DNA of 64,000 bases from Diphasiastrum complanatum (lineage: Eukaryota; Streptophyta; Lycopodiopsida; Lycopodiales; Lycopodiaceae), in NCBI GenBank assembly GCA_029204225.1, contig CM055097.1, positions 8,821,426-8,885,425 of the forward strand, in the 5' to 3' direction. The position numbers and the translations under genes are program-made. A model generated the notes under the pieces. That model did no database searches, had not been told where the DNA came from, and worked only from the letters and a program-made list of their open reading frames with translations. How positions within the stretch are numbered: the first letter of the stretch is position 1; each line of letters opens with the position of its first letter. Shown here in pieces: positions 33,950-45,800 of this stretch.

Positions 33950-34375
33950 AAAAGCATAAAATGTCACTGAATTTTTTAAAAACAAATTCAAAATTCTGAA
34001 GCCCATTCCAGACGCGCGTCAGACTGTGCGTCAGTCCACGTCAGATTGCGTGCGTCAGACTGCCATGTGGCAGTTTTTCATTGGTCCAAAAAAACCCAAA
34101 CTGCTGATTATGCTTTGTAAATGGCATGTGAAAAAGTTAAAGACTCCACTACGCAATGGAATGAGCCGGGCACAGGCCATTCTGCCCGGTTCGGCTTTCC
34201 AAAAAAATTTAGGCTGGGCCGAGGGGCCGAGCCTAAATTTTTTTGGAAAGCCGAACCGGGCAGAATGGCCTGTGCCCGGCTCATTCCATAATTCGTGACA
34301 GCCCGAACCTAAATTTTTTTGAAAAGCCAAACCGGGCAGAATGGCCTGTGCCTGGCTCCTTCCATAATTCGTAAC
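33950..34375 (+). mobile_element. Foldback-like dispersed element, copy B
   Basis: A perfect 58-bp inverted repeat (34157-34214 and 34231-34288) surrounds a 16-base loop. A further partial copy of the right arm follows at 34304-34364. On the left lie an array of TCAGACTG/TCAGTCC/TCAGATTG-like repeats (34018-34062) and CTGCCATGTGGCAG (34060), all also present in copy A at 1352-1660 in reverse. No coding capacity. RNA from this sequence would fold into a long hairpin. Confidence 0.75.
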
Positions 34376-34778
34376 AGCCCTGTCAGCTTTCTACTTTGAA
34401 GAGTCAATTACCTGCTGCTCTATCAACAACACTACATGCAAAGATACATGCAAAGAGGTGATGTGTCCACAGAATGTGGGAGCTGGGACCATTGCTTCCA
34501 CAGGTTGTTATGCAGCAGGCTGGGGGATTAGTGCTCTGATCTGCTTGGTGGCAGACGGTGGGAGCAGCGGAGTGGGGGCAGCAAAGGTTCTGCTACATTG
34601 GACTACGGGCAGCGCAGCGCAGACTGCAGCGATCTCTTGGAGAGGTTTGTCTTGGCATGGGAGTGGGGGCACGCTGACAGGACTCACCATTTCTTGAGGC
34701 GTTTCTATTGTCTGCCTGTAACGTTTTCTTGAGTTGGTTACAGCGACTAAGCGGTGGTTTAAGTTCTCTCTAAGTTCA
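34376..34778. other. Leader region upstream of the Replitron-like frame
   Basis: More GC-rich than its surroundings, with a 79-codon plus frame (34458-34697) rich in Gly, Ala and Ser that has no recognised similarity. It may be the 5' part of the Replitron-like element. Confidence 0.3.
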
Positions 34779-34809
34779 GGTGTTCAGAGGTGAAGACGAT
34801 GGAGTCAAA

Positions 34810-35803
34810 ATGGAGCAACAAGAGAAAAAGGAACAGCCAACAACCCAAAAAAAAATGCATGAAGAGAAAGGAAACGAAATTCGTAACGAGCGCCAAAAAA
34901 GGAGAAAGGTCCGTTACACTCTCGTGAAAAAGTATGAGAAGCCGAAGAAAGTCATGGAGCTCAGTGTTACTATCGATGACATAGACCCCTCCTTGCTAGC
35001 AGTTATGGAGGAGTTCTTGTAAAGATAATGCATCACAAGTGCATGCTCACTCGAAATAGGGGGTAGCTTATTGCATTTGCACATGCAAATGATTTGCAAG
35101 TGCTTGGCGTCGAGTTTCTTAAAAGTAAACCATCTAATCAAATCATATTTGACTTGGACTAAAGACGAATCGGCAGGCAATATTGTTGTGTCGTTATTTA
35201 CGACAGAAAGGCATACACACATGGCACGGATTGATTGGATACTGTTTGAAAGACATAAGCAAAGAACATTTCCAATCTGTCGTGCATGTTGTGACAAAAG
35301 AAGATATGGAAAAAGGACGTGAGAAATATATGCAGTATGGTGCCTCTGAAATTAAACATCGTGTGCAGTTAACACCGGCAAATGTTTTTGTCCAGGCATT
35401 TATATTTTTCTTGTTTCATTTCAGGTCACGATTAAATGCCACTTTGCCTCAAGTCTTGTTGGCGATGTTGAGGACACGAAAGTTCTACCCTACGACGATG
35501 TGGGTGAGCTTGTACCAAAAAGGGATGGATCTCACAAGAGCAGTTGCTGTGTGGAAGGCAATGAAAGCACCCGCAATGATGCAACTCAAAGACATACACT
35601 TAATTTTCTTTCCGTGTCAGGTTGATTTTCGGTACTTCTGAAATATGGAACCTAACATTGACAATGTCATTGTTGAACGAAGGAAAGTGGAACAACAAGG
35701 AAGCTGTGATGGAAATGAGAATGACAATCGTCGGTTACCAGAATATGTGGAACTTATTAGCTCTTCTGATAGCCATGAAAGTAGAACTCTATTTCAAGTT
35801 TAG
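34810..35803 (+). pseudogene. Replitron-like HUH (Y1) transposase relic
   Basis: After a lysine/glutamine-rich start (ATG 34810), the frame gives VMELSVTIDDIDPSLL, then two stops (35020, 35026), then SLEIGGSLLHLHMQM, where HLH fits a histidine-hydrophobic-histidine nicking motif. A frameshift near 35175 leads to GIHTWHGLIGYCLKDISKEH, with a single tyrosine-lysine motif (GYCLKD). The frame continues through YMQYGASEIKHRVQLTP, LPQVLLAML and RKFYPTTMW, plausibly the oligomerisation domain. An acidic, serine-rich tail (35645-35803) ends the gene. HUH enzymes nick one DNA strand and join to it through tyrosine. Assignment to Replitrons rests on this motif order and on remembered family features, not a search. 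The copy is inactive. Confidence 0.6.
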
Positions 35804-35970
35804 ACAGTGTTGTTTGTAGGTGTAGTTTTACATAAAGACAATATTTTCTGTAGATACTGTGTTATGCAAATGTTTTTGATGCCAAGCTTTTATGCTTGGG
35901 AAGTCCTGTACCAAAGTTTTGCGATGAGAATGTATAAAACGGTTGTTCAATCAAATATTGAAACCATCTG

Positions 35971-36378
35971 CTAAAATTCTCGATTGTACTCAACAACTAT
36001 AGTTATCTGGTTCAAAAAACACCATTGGATGAAGTCAGATCGATTGTAGACCTGTCTACAAATTGCTTTGAAATTAAACCAATTCACAAGAAGAAACTCT
36101 TGAACGATGTTCCACCATGACTGAGCACGTCCCTGGAAACCCGATGAAGCAAAGAAAACCATATTATTGTCACCAATACCTCCAATATAGTAGAAGTTAT
36201 ATTTCAAATCTTCTAGCCAATTGTCTACATTAATGGAGCGAATGCTTCCATCAAAGGTAGGACTAACGTATTTAAATAGTCGTTGGTTGTAATAATAAGA
36301 ATTGTGTTGAGTAGTGACTTTCCACCATTCATTGATATGGTTTGTAGATAAATGCTCCAGAGCAATTGCACGATCCAT
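35971..36378 (-). pseudogene. Ty3-gypsy gag fragment
   Basis: A 135-codon minus frame reads VSPTFDGSIRSINVDNWLED, then GDNNMVFFASSGFQGRAQSWW and FKAICRQVYNRSDF. This matches the retrotransposon gag pattern of a substrate W, a helix and an A..WW motif. No zinc knuckle, protease or LTR lies next to it. Confidence 0.75.
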
Positions 36379-36465
36379 TATATCGCGTGATACTCAAATT
36401 TTGTCTTCAAAACCGATGCCAAGAATTGCTAATTTAATTGCTTTACAGAACCAATTTCTTTTTAG

Positions 36466-36541
36466 AGATTGACAAGTGGCACTTTGGCCATTCAAGTGTC
36501 TAACAAAAAATTCTAGATTTGCCAATGTAGGCAATTTTTCA
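36466..36541 (-). repeat. LTR 5'-end fragment of the copia 2 family
   Basis: The reverse complement of the first 100 or so bases of the 5' LTR at 9516. About 31 bases ending TTTTTCACA at 36541 match exactly; a gap of about 30 bases precedes the next block, ACAAGTGGCACTTTGGCC. Confidence 0.8.
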
Positions 36542-36544
36542 CAA

Positions 36545-39420
36545 AGTGGACCTCTAGTTTAGTTAACCCATCTTCAATACTAATTGAATTTGGTTGTCCA
36601 TCAAAGGCAAGGTCATAAAGTGTGATTTCAGACTGTAAGTTGAATATTTTCACTATAACAATAATCCATCAATAATGACTAATGAAGATCTGTGGACTAT
36701 GAATTTACCGACTAAAATTTATTCAAAATGGTATTTTACAAACTGGTAAAATGCTCCTTATACACTCACTTAAATACTTTGAGTCTTCAAGGAATGAAGT
36801 GGTTGTGAATGGAAAGTGTAACAAACTGAAATGAAGTAGCAGTTATGTTCAATTTTTCACCACGAACTCAAAGCCATGAAATATGTTTTAAAAGTAGTAT
36901 CTTATTCATGTGTTTCTTGTAAGCAAATGATATATGTTTTCACACTGTGGTTTGTTGATTTAAGTCAAGGTAGTAGTTTTCAAAAATATAGCATTAAGAG
37001 CATGTACTATGAGTTGTGTGGTTACATGTTAGGAATATCAAGTTTTCAAGTAAACATGTCATCATGCATTTTTTGCAATTTTTATAATAATTATTGGTCA
37101 ATCATGGAATTTTCAAATTGTAATGCTTCTATGAGGTATAGATTTCTAGCACATTTGGATTTTGAAAGTTCAAGTAGATTAGACCATGTGTTGAATGTGA
37201 TTGTGTTTTTTAAATGTTTCCCTCAATTGATTGTTTGTGTTGCTTTTTGGTTGAATTGGAATTTGTTTTCAAATGACTATATTTAAGTGATTGTTTCCAA
37301 TTTGGATTCCTCAACAAGGCGTGATATAGATGTCCACATATTGTATTCACTTGATATAGGTGTCCGCACATTGTATTGACTTGATGATTGTAGATTTTTT
37401 TGTTTTTGTATCTAGTTTTGACTCTTACTATGAAATGAAATATTTGTATCCAAGTAATCCGTTCAACTATTATTGTTGCTTTTGTTTGGAAAAAGCCTTG
37501 AATGCCAATGTCCAATAGATCATTGATATTAGAATTTTAAGCACGAGATGCATAATCAGAGAAAATCAACAATGGCAAAGGATGTTGTAATATGTCAACA
37601 ATAGTGTGTGCATTGCCAATTTTTGTTACATATAAAATTGAATTCTGATCTTCTTGTCGGATGCTTTCCATTAACTCCTATCATCCAATATGTTTAAGGA
37701 AATATTTCTAATGATCCTGGCATGCTTATAAACATCCAGTCATCTAAACTTGGTCCAACTTGTTACATATGCCAAGATCTTGGAAAGAATATGCATGATT
37801 GTCTAGCTTTTGATCTCCAAATTGCTGCGCAATCTATTTTTCATTTATTGACATCTTATTATCAAAAAGAACTAGCGAGTAGCAATCTCTAGAAAGATGC
37901 TACATATGTCCAGCTTTCTAAGATGGTAATTTTAGAGTGTTTGCATTGATGAACATGGAGTGCAAAATATATCATTGTTTTTTCTGATATTGTTTATTGA
38001 TTTTCCTAAGTGCCATAAATACGCTCTTGGTAATACGTAATGTTTTTGGTTGATTGTTTATGAGACTGCCTTGATAAACCTTAGAGGGCAGCCACACCTG
38101 CAGTTAGTGCCATTTTACAGTAAATTAGTTGTTGCTAACAGTAAATTGCTGCCCCACTTGCCCGTAATGCCTTTGTTTAGTTGTAAATCGAAATCCCGTT
38201 ACATTCCAGTTAACTCAAGCTGAAAATGCACAGCAACAGGCACATGAATCGGGTCCTCCTGCCGTTTCTCTCACAGCAGGAGGGAGAGAGTACTGAAAGT
38301 GTTTAGCAGATCAATTGTTTCTTAAAATGTTTTATGTTCTAAAACACACTGTTTTATTCTGCCCGGGCCATACAATTCGGACTCTAGCCATCTCACTCCA
38401 GCAATTGCCATACTAGTCATCCTTGATTTCCTCCTCAATTTTGCTTTCACTTTTGTCTTTCCAACATCTTCAATGGAGTCAATGAGCACCATGCCACCTC
38501 TCACACGATCTGTAAAATATTATAAAGTTTCTTAGAGAAACGAACATGAGATTCAAAGTTCTGCAGGAAAAACATGCTGGGTAGACAGCTTGTTTAAGAG
38601 GGCTCGAAATCTTGGGTCAACCTTTTTCTCTCGCACTATGTTGTTGTAATTGTGCATTACTCAGTGTTCATGATTTTAAATGACGGTCTGTGGTATTTAG
38701 TATAGTACATGTGTGATTGGGGTCTTTGTTACTGTGAGGATGTGATGTGCTTCTGTTACATAAATGCTTAACAGATCCGGCTTCTTTGCCTGTGATTGAA
38801 ATCAAAAATTCCTGAAGCGATCAGCAAAGTTCAAGAGCAGAGCACAGTTGCTTACAGTCGTGCAACGATTTTTTGTGCTATTGCCCAACATGAAAAGGTG
38901 TGTTCACAATACATCCTTTCCAAAGCACAACAAATTTCAACTTCTAATGCATATTTTTTTGCCAGATAGACAATGACTCAGCAAAAATGGTATTTATTAT
39001 TCACCGCAGTTGCAAATAGCAATCAGCAGAATTGGAGGCCATCAGTGACCCCTATGAGATACAAGCCTTAGCATATTGATCATTAGATCTTATACAGCAC
39101 TTCCAATGTGTGCAGAAAATCAAATCAAGAAAGATCAACGAACTATAAAAAGTGTCAAAACAGCAAAGTTCCTAGGACACCTGAAGGCTGAAAGAGATAC
39201 CTCTAAAACCAGGAAATTTCTACAAAATTGATGTTTCGACCTTTGGGTCAAGCACAGAAAGCTGCATATAGAACCCTTATATTATACCCACGTTGAATAG
39301 AGAAAAATGAGGGAGCACAACACAGGCCAGCCATCATACTGTATGGGCATTTTGCATGTTGATTATGGCATATCCTTTGTTTTACAGCATACATGAGCCT
39401 TCAATAGGATAAGGACCACT
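36545..39420. other. Gene-poor stretch downstream of the E2 gene
   Basis: No gene is recognised. A 30-bp unit (GATATAGATGTCCACATATT and its variant) is repeated twice at 37321-37384. A minus frame at 38322-38510 preceded by TTTTACAG (MVLIDSIEDVGKTKVKAK, SMAIAGVRWLESELYG) could be an exon of an unknown gene. The E2 3' untranslated region must begin just below 39422; no clear polyadenylation signal was picked out. Confidence 0.35.
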
Positions 39421-39421
39421 A

Positions 39422-42400
39422 TCACAAGAGAAGCGTTGATGGATCCTCAATATAGCCCTTAAATGCAGCAAGCCATTGAGCTCCAATTGCACCTAGCACA
39501 AATGAAACAGGTCCAACAAGTTCCAAGGTGAAAAAATTAAGCTAATGACAGATAAATAGTCCAAATGAAAACAGCAACAAGCCCAGATTTGTACTGCCGC
39601 AAAATAACAAAACTGTTACGTCTCTGACTCACTAGGATTAGGTTAGGGCTCACTAGGGTTAGTTACCCAGGAGCTAGCAAGAGTTGATTGGTACTTGACT
39701 TAAATTAAGGGAGAATCATTCACCCTAGCCTAAGCCTAGTTATTCAGGGATGTAACACAAAACTTCATACAAAACTTTCAACTAGATTCTAAAGTGCTAA
39801 AATGTAATCACCATCTGCAACGCGATGATCGCAGCTTAATGTAGCCGATATGAAAGTCCCTGCTTCATATTCATTTTTCTGAGAACTTGGCAGCACCCTC
39901 TTCTCAGCTGAGACATTGATCAACAATTATGAGTTTGCTAGTTCCATGCTGTGACAATCAATCCCAGATACTAAAGGAATCATAACACACGCACTCTTCA
40001 TATTCATGATGAAAGCCTTTAATGGAATAATGATCTAATTACACAGCAGAATGTGTTAAATCTCGAATTTAATGGCATATATGTCAATACTTGTTCCAAC
40101 AGCAAGAATGCAAGCCTGTGGAGGATTGACAATTGCAGAAAACTGATGGATGTTGAAAGGACCTCCCAAGTTGGATACCGTAAATGTTCCACCCTGCAAT
40201 CAACATTAAATTCAAGTTGAATGACTCTTTAATTTAAACTTGTGCTCAAAAATAAGATAGAATACATAATCTATAAAACTTTGTTCACAAAGGCATTAGA
40301 AAACTGTTGGAACCTCATAATCTGTTGGTTTTAGGTTGTTCTGCTTAGCCTTCTCTGCTAACAATTTCACTTCTTCCGCTATGGTGGATAGCCCCTTTTT
40401 GTCTGCATCCTGTAAATAGCATCAGCACAAATTTTCAGTAATGTCTATTCCTTGTTGAATGGATCTTCTAGCAGATACTTAAAAGGACTATACCTAAAAG
40501 TTGTGTGGCAACCATTAGACAAATTTAGGCAATAAAGCTGTCTTCATTCATCACCTAAAGGTTTGAATCAGGACCACACCTTTATAACAGGTACAAACAA
40601 ACCCTGCTCACTTTGGACAGCAACACTGATGTTGACATTGTTATACCTAACCAGAGATAAAAATTAAGAGGAGGTTTACACAAAAGTTTAATAGGAAAGC
40701 AAGCCTTTTACAGAATGTGGTAACTAAACTACCAAGTTAATACATGATACTATCATTTAGCAAACAACAAACACGTCTTAGACATATTGTAAAACAAAGA
40801 AAACTATGCTGAAAAATAGGATCACTAACTGTCGGATATAATTATCTGTCCAAGAACTGTTGCATTGAGGAACCTTCCGAAGAGCAAGAGCCGCAGCCTG
40901 TTTACAGCCAAATGAACGATTGGCATTTAACGTGCAAATATATTCAACAGGGAGCTACAGTAGGTATCAAACGTGAAGGAACTTGAAATCCTGAACTATA
41001 AGGAATCAAAAGATAATTTTTAATCAGAATAATATTTTTTTTTAAAGAGAAATATTTTCTAGAAGAGTGCCTTTACAGAAATTTCATTTTCCTAAAATAG
41101 ATCATTGATTCTTCCAAAGACTGCTCCCAACATAAGCAATTCAAAACACTGTGCATCAAACATCTGTTGTATTTGAAAAGACAACCTAGTTCAGGACTAT
41201 CACTGATTTCTTCACAAACTTGGACAGCTCTGCTGTCCAAGACACTACACAAAAATAGGCCCCTGCAACCAAAAGCAGGATCATCTGCTGGTGAAGATGA
41301 GATAGAAGCAATAGCCAAGGCTAAGTACAAGAGGGAAGTGGGTGCAGGCAGATATGAGAGGGATAAGCTATTGATGTGTATAAGGTGGATGAGCACAAAC
41401 AGATATGTTTACCTCCAAGCTCATCTGCCAATGATGCTGCAAGTAACATGGCCAACATGGTGTATGTTTTTCCTACCGACTCTGCCATCTGCAGTATCAT
41501 GAACAGGCTTTTGACAGCAGAGTTCCCCAGCATCATCTAGACACCATGTGTCACACCTTTGAGGTAAAGAATTACCAACTCCAAAATCACCCAATGGATA
41601 AATTCTCATGGTTAAATCATTCATTGCTGACATGGGATAATTGCAAAACACTTCAGCACAAAGACGCGCGGTAGGAACTAAAGCACCAACTCAGTGCATT
41701 AGAATGAAATTGGCTTCATTGATATTCTACAGAACTTGTCAAATATCATTAACTACTAGATCCAGCTATTGTGATGCAGAGTAATAGCACCTTCAGTGCT
41801 GTGTAGTCAGTTTGTAATCATTAATGATCCCTTTCTAATTGTTCATTCCTTTGCTAGTCTCGATCCACAACATAATATACTTCCATCACATTAAAAATAA
41901 CAACGCTAGATTGATTCAAAAAACATAAACTATTTTACAACAAATCCAAAAAATAGAGAAACAACAAGTTGAAATGCTCTTCGAAAAACAACAAGTTTTA
42001 GCTTCATAGCGTTCAGTTGTTCACAAAATGGAAGTTATAGGCCAATTATGGAGAGCAAAGATGATGACCTTTATAATGAAGTCATTCAGGGAAAGCTTCT
42101 TCTTTTCTTGACCCTCGGATGCTGACTTTGAGGAACCTTCAAGTTTTGAATTCAGCTCCATCCTCAGACTGTAGCCACATAATGGCATGCATACAACTTA
42201 TAGAGGATAATACTACCTACGCAATGATATCAATATGAGATAATTCATAGCCAAAACTAAATAATCATGACCTCTTAGAATTTACTTACACAACCAGCTT
42301 ATCAACTTTTGCATCCACTGTAAGATAGTAATGTGGTATTGTCTGTTTGGATAGAAGCAACCGTTGAGCTATCACCTGCATGAACAAAGCAAATGATCCT

Positions 42401-42824
42401 CGTGCAACACTAAACCCTAAACTCTAACCCTTCACCCTAAATTGTTCAACAGAAGCAACCTCAGAGTATGTCAGCCATAGTTAAAAGAAAAACCATAAAG
42501 TGAAGCCAAAGGTATGAGAGAAGCTTGTATGCCCACTAATTCCAAACAGTACAGAATGCTGTGTCAAAATATATCTGAAAGTTCCACAAGCTCTTACCCG
42601 TCTTATTTGTGTGACAGGGATATCTGTGTAGTCTGACGTTTGAGAAGGTGATGATGAAGGCCCTAAATTTTGAAACATAGAGAAACAACGCCAATTAAAG
42701 CCACAGGCTGATGACACATGCAAGTTCAAACGTCCTATTGAACCTCTGTGGGAGAGTTCAGAGTGAAGGAAACAGAGGAGTACATACCTGGTAGCTTTTG
42801 AGCATCAGCCTTTACAGCGCCTCC
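39422..42824 (-). CDS. E2 gene, catalytic-domain exons
   Basis: After a 37-base exon ([12 protein letters not shown]) come [31 protein letters not shown] and DAKVDKLV, the start of the acetyltransferase fold. Then [82 protein letters not shown] and [12 protein letters not shown] follow. The active site reads SCDHRVADG, with the catalytic His and Asp of the HxxxD motif kept. The last exon ends [10 protein letters not shown], then TGA at 39422-39424. The usual E1/E3-binding domain before this block was not found. Confidence 0.95.
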
Positions 42825-45800
42825 CTGTGAAGCAATATTTGCATCACAGTTGAAAACAGAAGCATATGCCATCAGAACTAATACGCCCTTCTTAAGTACA
42901 TGCATAGGCTCACAAAGAGTCTTCACAAGCAACTAATCTGCCTTTATGGCAATCGTGTTCTAGCTTTTTCTGAATTGAAACATAGTTCATATTACTGTGC
43001 TTTTTCTTAATGAATAATGTCGTATTCCAGCTTAATCAAAGCCAGAAAGTTTACTATAACCAGCTTCTTATTATAAAGGTTACTCTAGCAAACTATTTGC
43101 CTGCAGTAGAAAATTTGTTACCTCTGGTTTCTTAGAAGCTGGCTGTGACGGAGTTTCTTTCTTTGGTGGACTTGTTGCTTCTTTTGGGGTGGTAGAGGCT
43201 TCTGTAGGGCCACTCCCAGAATCTTTGTAGCTGCTGAACTTGGACACATCTTCTTTATTCTCTACTACAATAGCAATAGTCTGCAGATAGTAGTGGTGTC
43301 AATATCCCATAGCAACATATCTTGAAAAGTTAACCTATCAGATCTTGATAGAGCATGGCATTTCCAATGAACTTTAAACTCAATATAAAACATATCACAC
43401 AAGTTTGACATTGTATTGCTATGTCAAATCCATTAGAATTATGAAATCTCAAGGTGGGCCAAATGATTCTAGGTTATAACATATAGCCCAATATATCATT
43501 TCTTACATACTTTTGGAATAAATGTTAAAGTATTCTGAACTACACATCGCACCTAGAAGAAATGAGAACAATAGTGGGAGATGCCTAACAGAATTTTCAA
43601 TAGACAACTTTCATCAATCAGTTGACAGACCTAACCATGTGTTACTAACGTGTAAAAGATTAGTACCTTCCCTACAGGTACATCTTTGGAACCATCACCC
43701 AGAAGAATCTTGGCTAGATAACCATCTTCCATTGACTCCATCTCCAATGTTGCTTTGTCCTGCAAACGCACTTTTCATGAACATTTTCTAGATGTCTGCG
43801 ATCAGATATTTTCTACATCGTAATCCTGTCTTCAAATATACTAAGCACACCAAAAAGTGAAGGTATGTACCATGGAAGTTACTAGAATGATTCACATGCA
43901 GGTGAGAGTAGTGAATAACATAGACTCCACTATATAAAGTACAACTCACTGTCTCAATTTCACAGAGCACGTCGCCAGCAGAAACTTGGTCACCTTCATT
44001 TTTTCTCCACTTTGCAATGTTTCCCTACAATGCCAGTCGCAAAAAAAACCATGTGAAGTTCAGTTGTCCTCAAAGGCCAACGTTGATCGTAATGCGGATA
44101 CTTGAAGGCCTCAGCTAGTATTATTTTATCAAAAAGTGATCAACAACTTTTCTCGTGCTAACCGAGAACCTTTCAGGGTGTCAAATATAAAAAGTCAAAT
44201 ATGTTTAAACTATCTTGTGAGAGTCCTCAATCAAAGAACAAACCTGTGTCATTGTTGGTGAAAGTGAAGGCATTCCAATTTTCTGATGAGCAACTGCCAC
44301 GATAATGAAAAAATGATCTGAGACATGTTACTTAGATGCATATGCTTTTACAGAGACAAATTTTAAGTATCCCATGTATTATGAGAAATTATGTACACTA
44401 CTGAATCACAGGAATCTTCATCAGCTGTACAAGGACCTGCGACAATTTTCTGAAGAACAAATAGATCTCATAAAGAGCAACATCAACCTAATGACCTTCG
44501 CATAAAACTCGACGTCATCCTCAAATTACCTGACAAACTTTCAGCCTCAGTCGTCCCAGTTTGTACCTGTAGTCCAGGTCGGTTCGCATGTCAAAGGGAT
44601 ATTTACAAGATTAATACACAGGTATACTTGCCAGGGGAAAACTAACTACATAAATGCAACTTCATTCAAGCCAAAAGACTCAAGCAGGTATAGCTGAAAC
44701 TAATTGTGAAGATGCTTTTGATGGGATTATTTCTTTGGTGTGGAACATAAAACATCAGTCAACTTCCCATATCTCAATAAGCACAAAGTCCATCTTTACC
44801 TCTGGCTCTTGATACGCTGGATGTGTTTCTTCCTTTGCTACTGCAGATGATGTTGAAGGACCAGCATCAGAACCTTGGTAGTTATTGAATTTGGCAACAT
44901 CTTCTTCGTTCTCCACAAAAATGGCAATTGGCTATTCGATCACAAAACAAGAGAATAGGACAATAAGCCAAAAGATACTAATAGACATGCAGATAAGGAA
45001 GATCATACTACAAGTAGTCTTTTACAGATAACCAATTACAAATTATTGCGGGCCCTATTTATCCCTATATAGATTATAGATCCTTTTTTTTAGTTTAAAT
45101 GCGCCTTTGACCCAACCGCATGCGTGGGTAGGGAATCAAACCTGGGTGGACAAGCCCAAACCAAGCATGCATACAGGGCCCAGGCCAATAAAGCACATTT
45201 AGCTACATGGTTCCATTGATCATATTTAGTGAGCCCTTCTGTTTCTATTTCAGTCATATTGTTCTTATTGAGCTTATCCACATTAGAGGGCGAAGGAGGC
45301 TTATAAACTAAATGGGTTCCAAAAGAGCATGGATAGGACATTGTTGCAGCGAATCGCGATTCGCCAGATTCGTGATTTGCGAATCGCAATTCTGCGAATC
45401 GCGATTCGCTGCAGCGAATCGTGGACAGAATCGTTAAAAAAAAAACAGAAACCCGAATTTCGGCCTCCTCGCGCACAGGACCGCACCAGCAGTGGAGGCA
45501 AAAAAATTTTCTGAGAGCTAGGGGCGTCCAATCTTCGCAAGTGAATACTTGGCAGGCATCTACTCGACAATACGGAGTTGGTGTGCACGGTGCCGGGTGG
45601 GTCTGAGCTTCGTGGAGAGCGAAACGACCAATTTTCGATATTTGGTAAGTGTAGGCTTGATTTTTTGCAATTGTTGACATTGAGCTATAGGCAACCAAAT
45701 CGAGCGTAGTTTGGCTCTAGACCACCTTTCTTCACGCCCATAGTGATTCCTACAGCATCAATTTCAGCCGTTACGACACACCTAGCGAGATTTGAACACC

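Noticed and set aside
41073-41651. Overlapping frames of 76-111 codons within an E2 intron
   Set aside because: They lie between the exons at 40897 and 42069, show no known domain, and conflict with the in-frame splicing of those exons.
44402-44452. A 51-base stretch with an acceptor-like end, considered as an extra E2 exon
   Set aside because: In the phase required by the neighbouring exons it contains TGA, and skipping it joins [12 protein letters not shown] to the lipoyl exon perfectly.
45090-45698. 202-codon minus-strand frame across the left hAT end
   Set aside because: It spans the target duplication and the TIR palindromes of the transposon and has no recognised domain.
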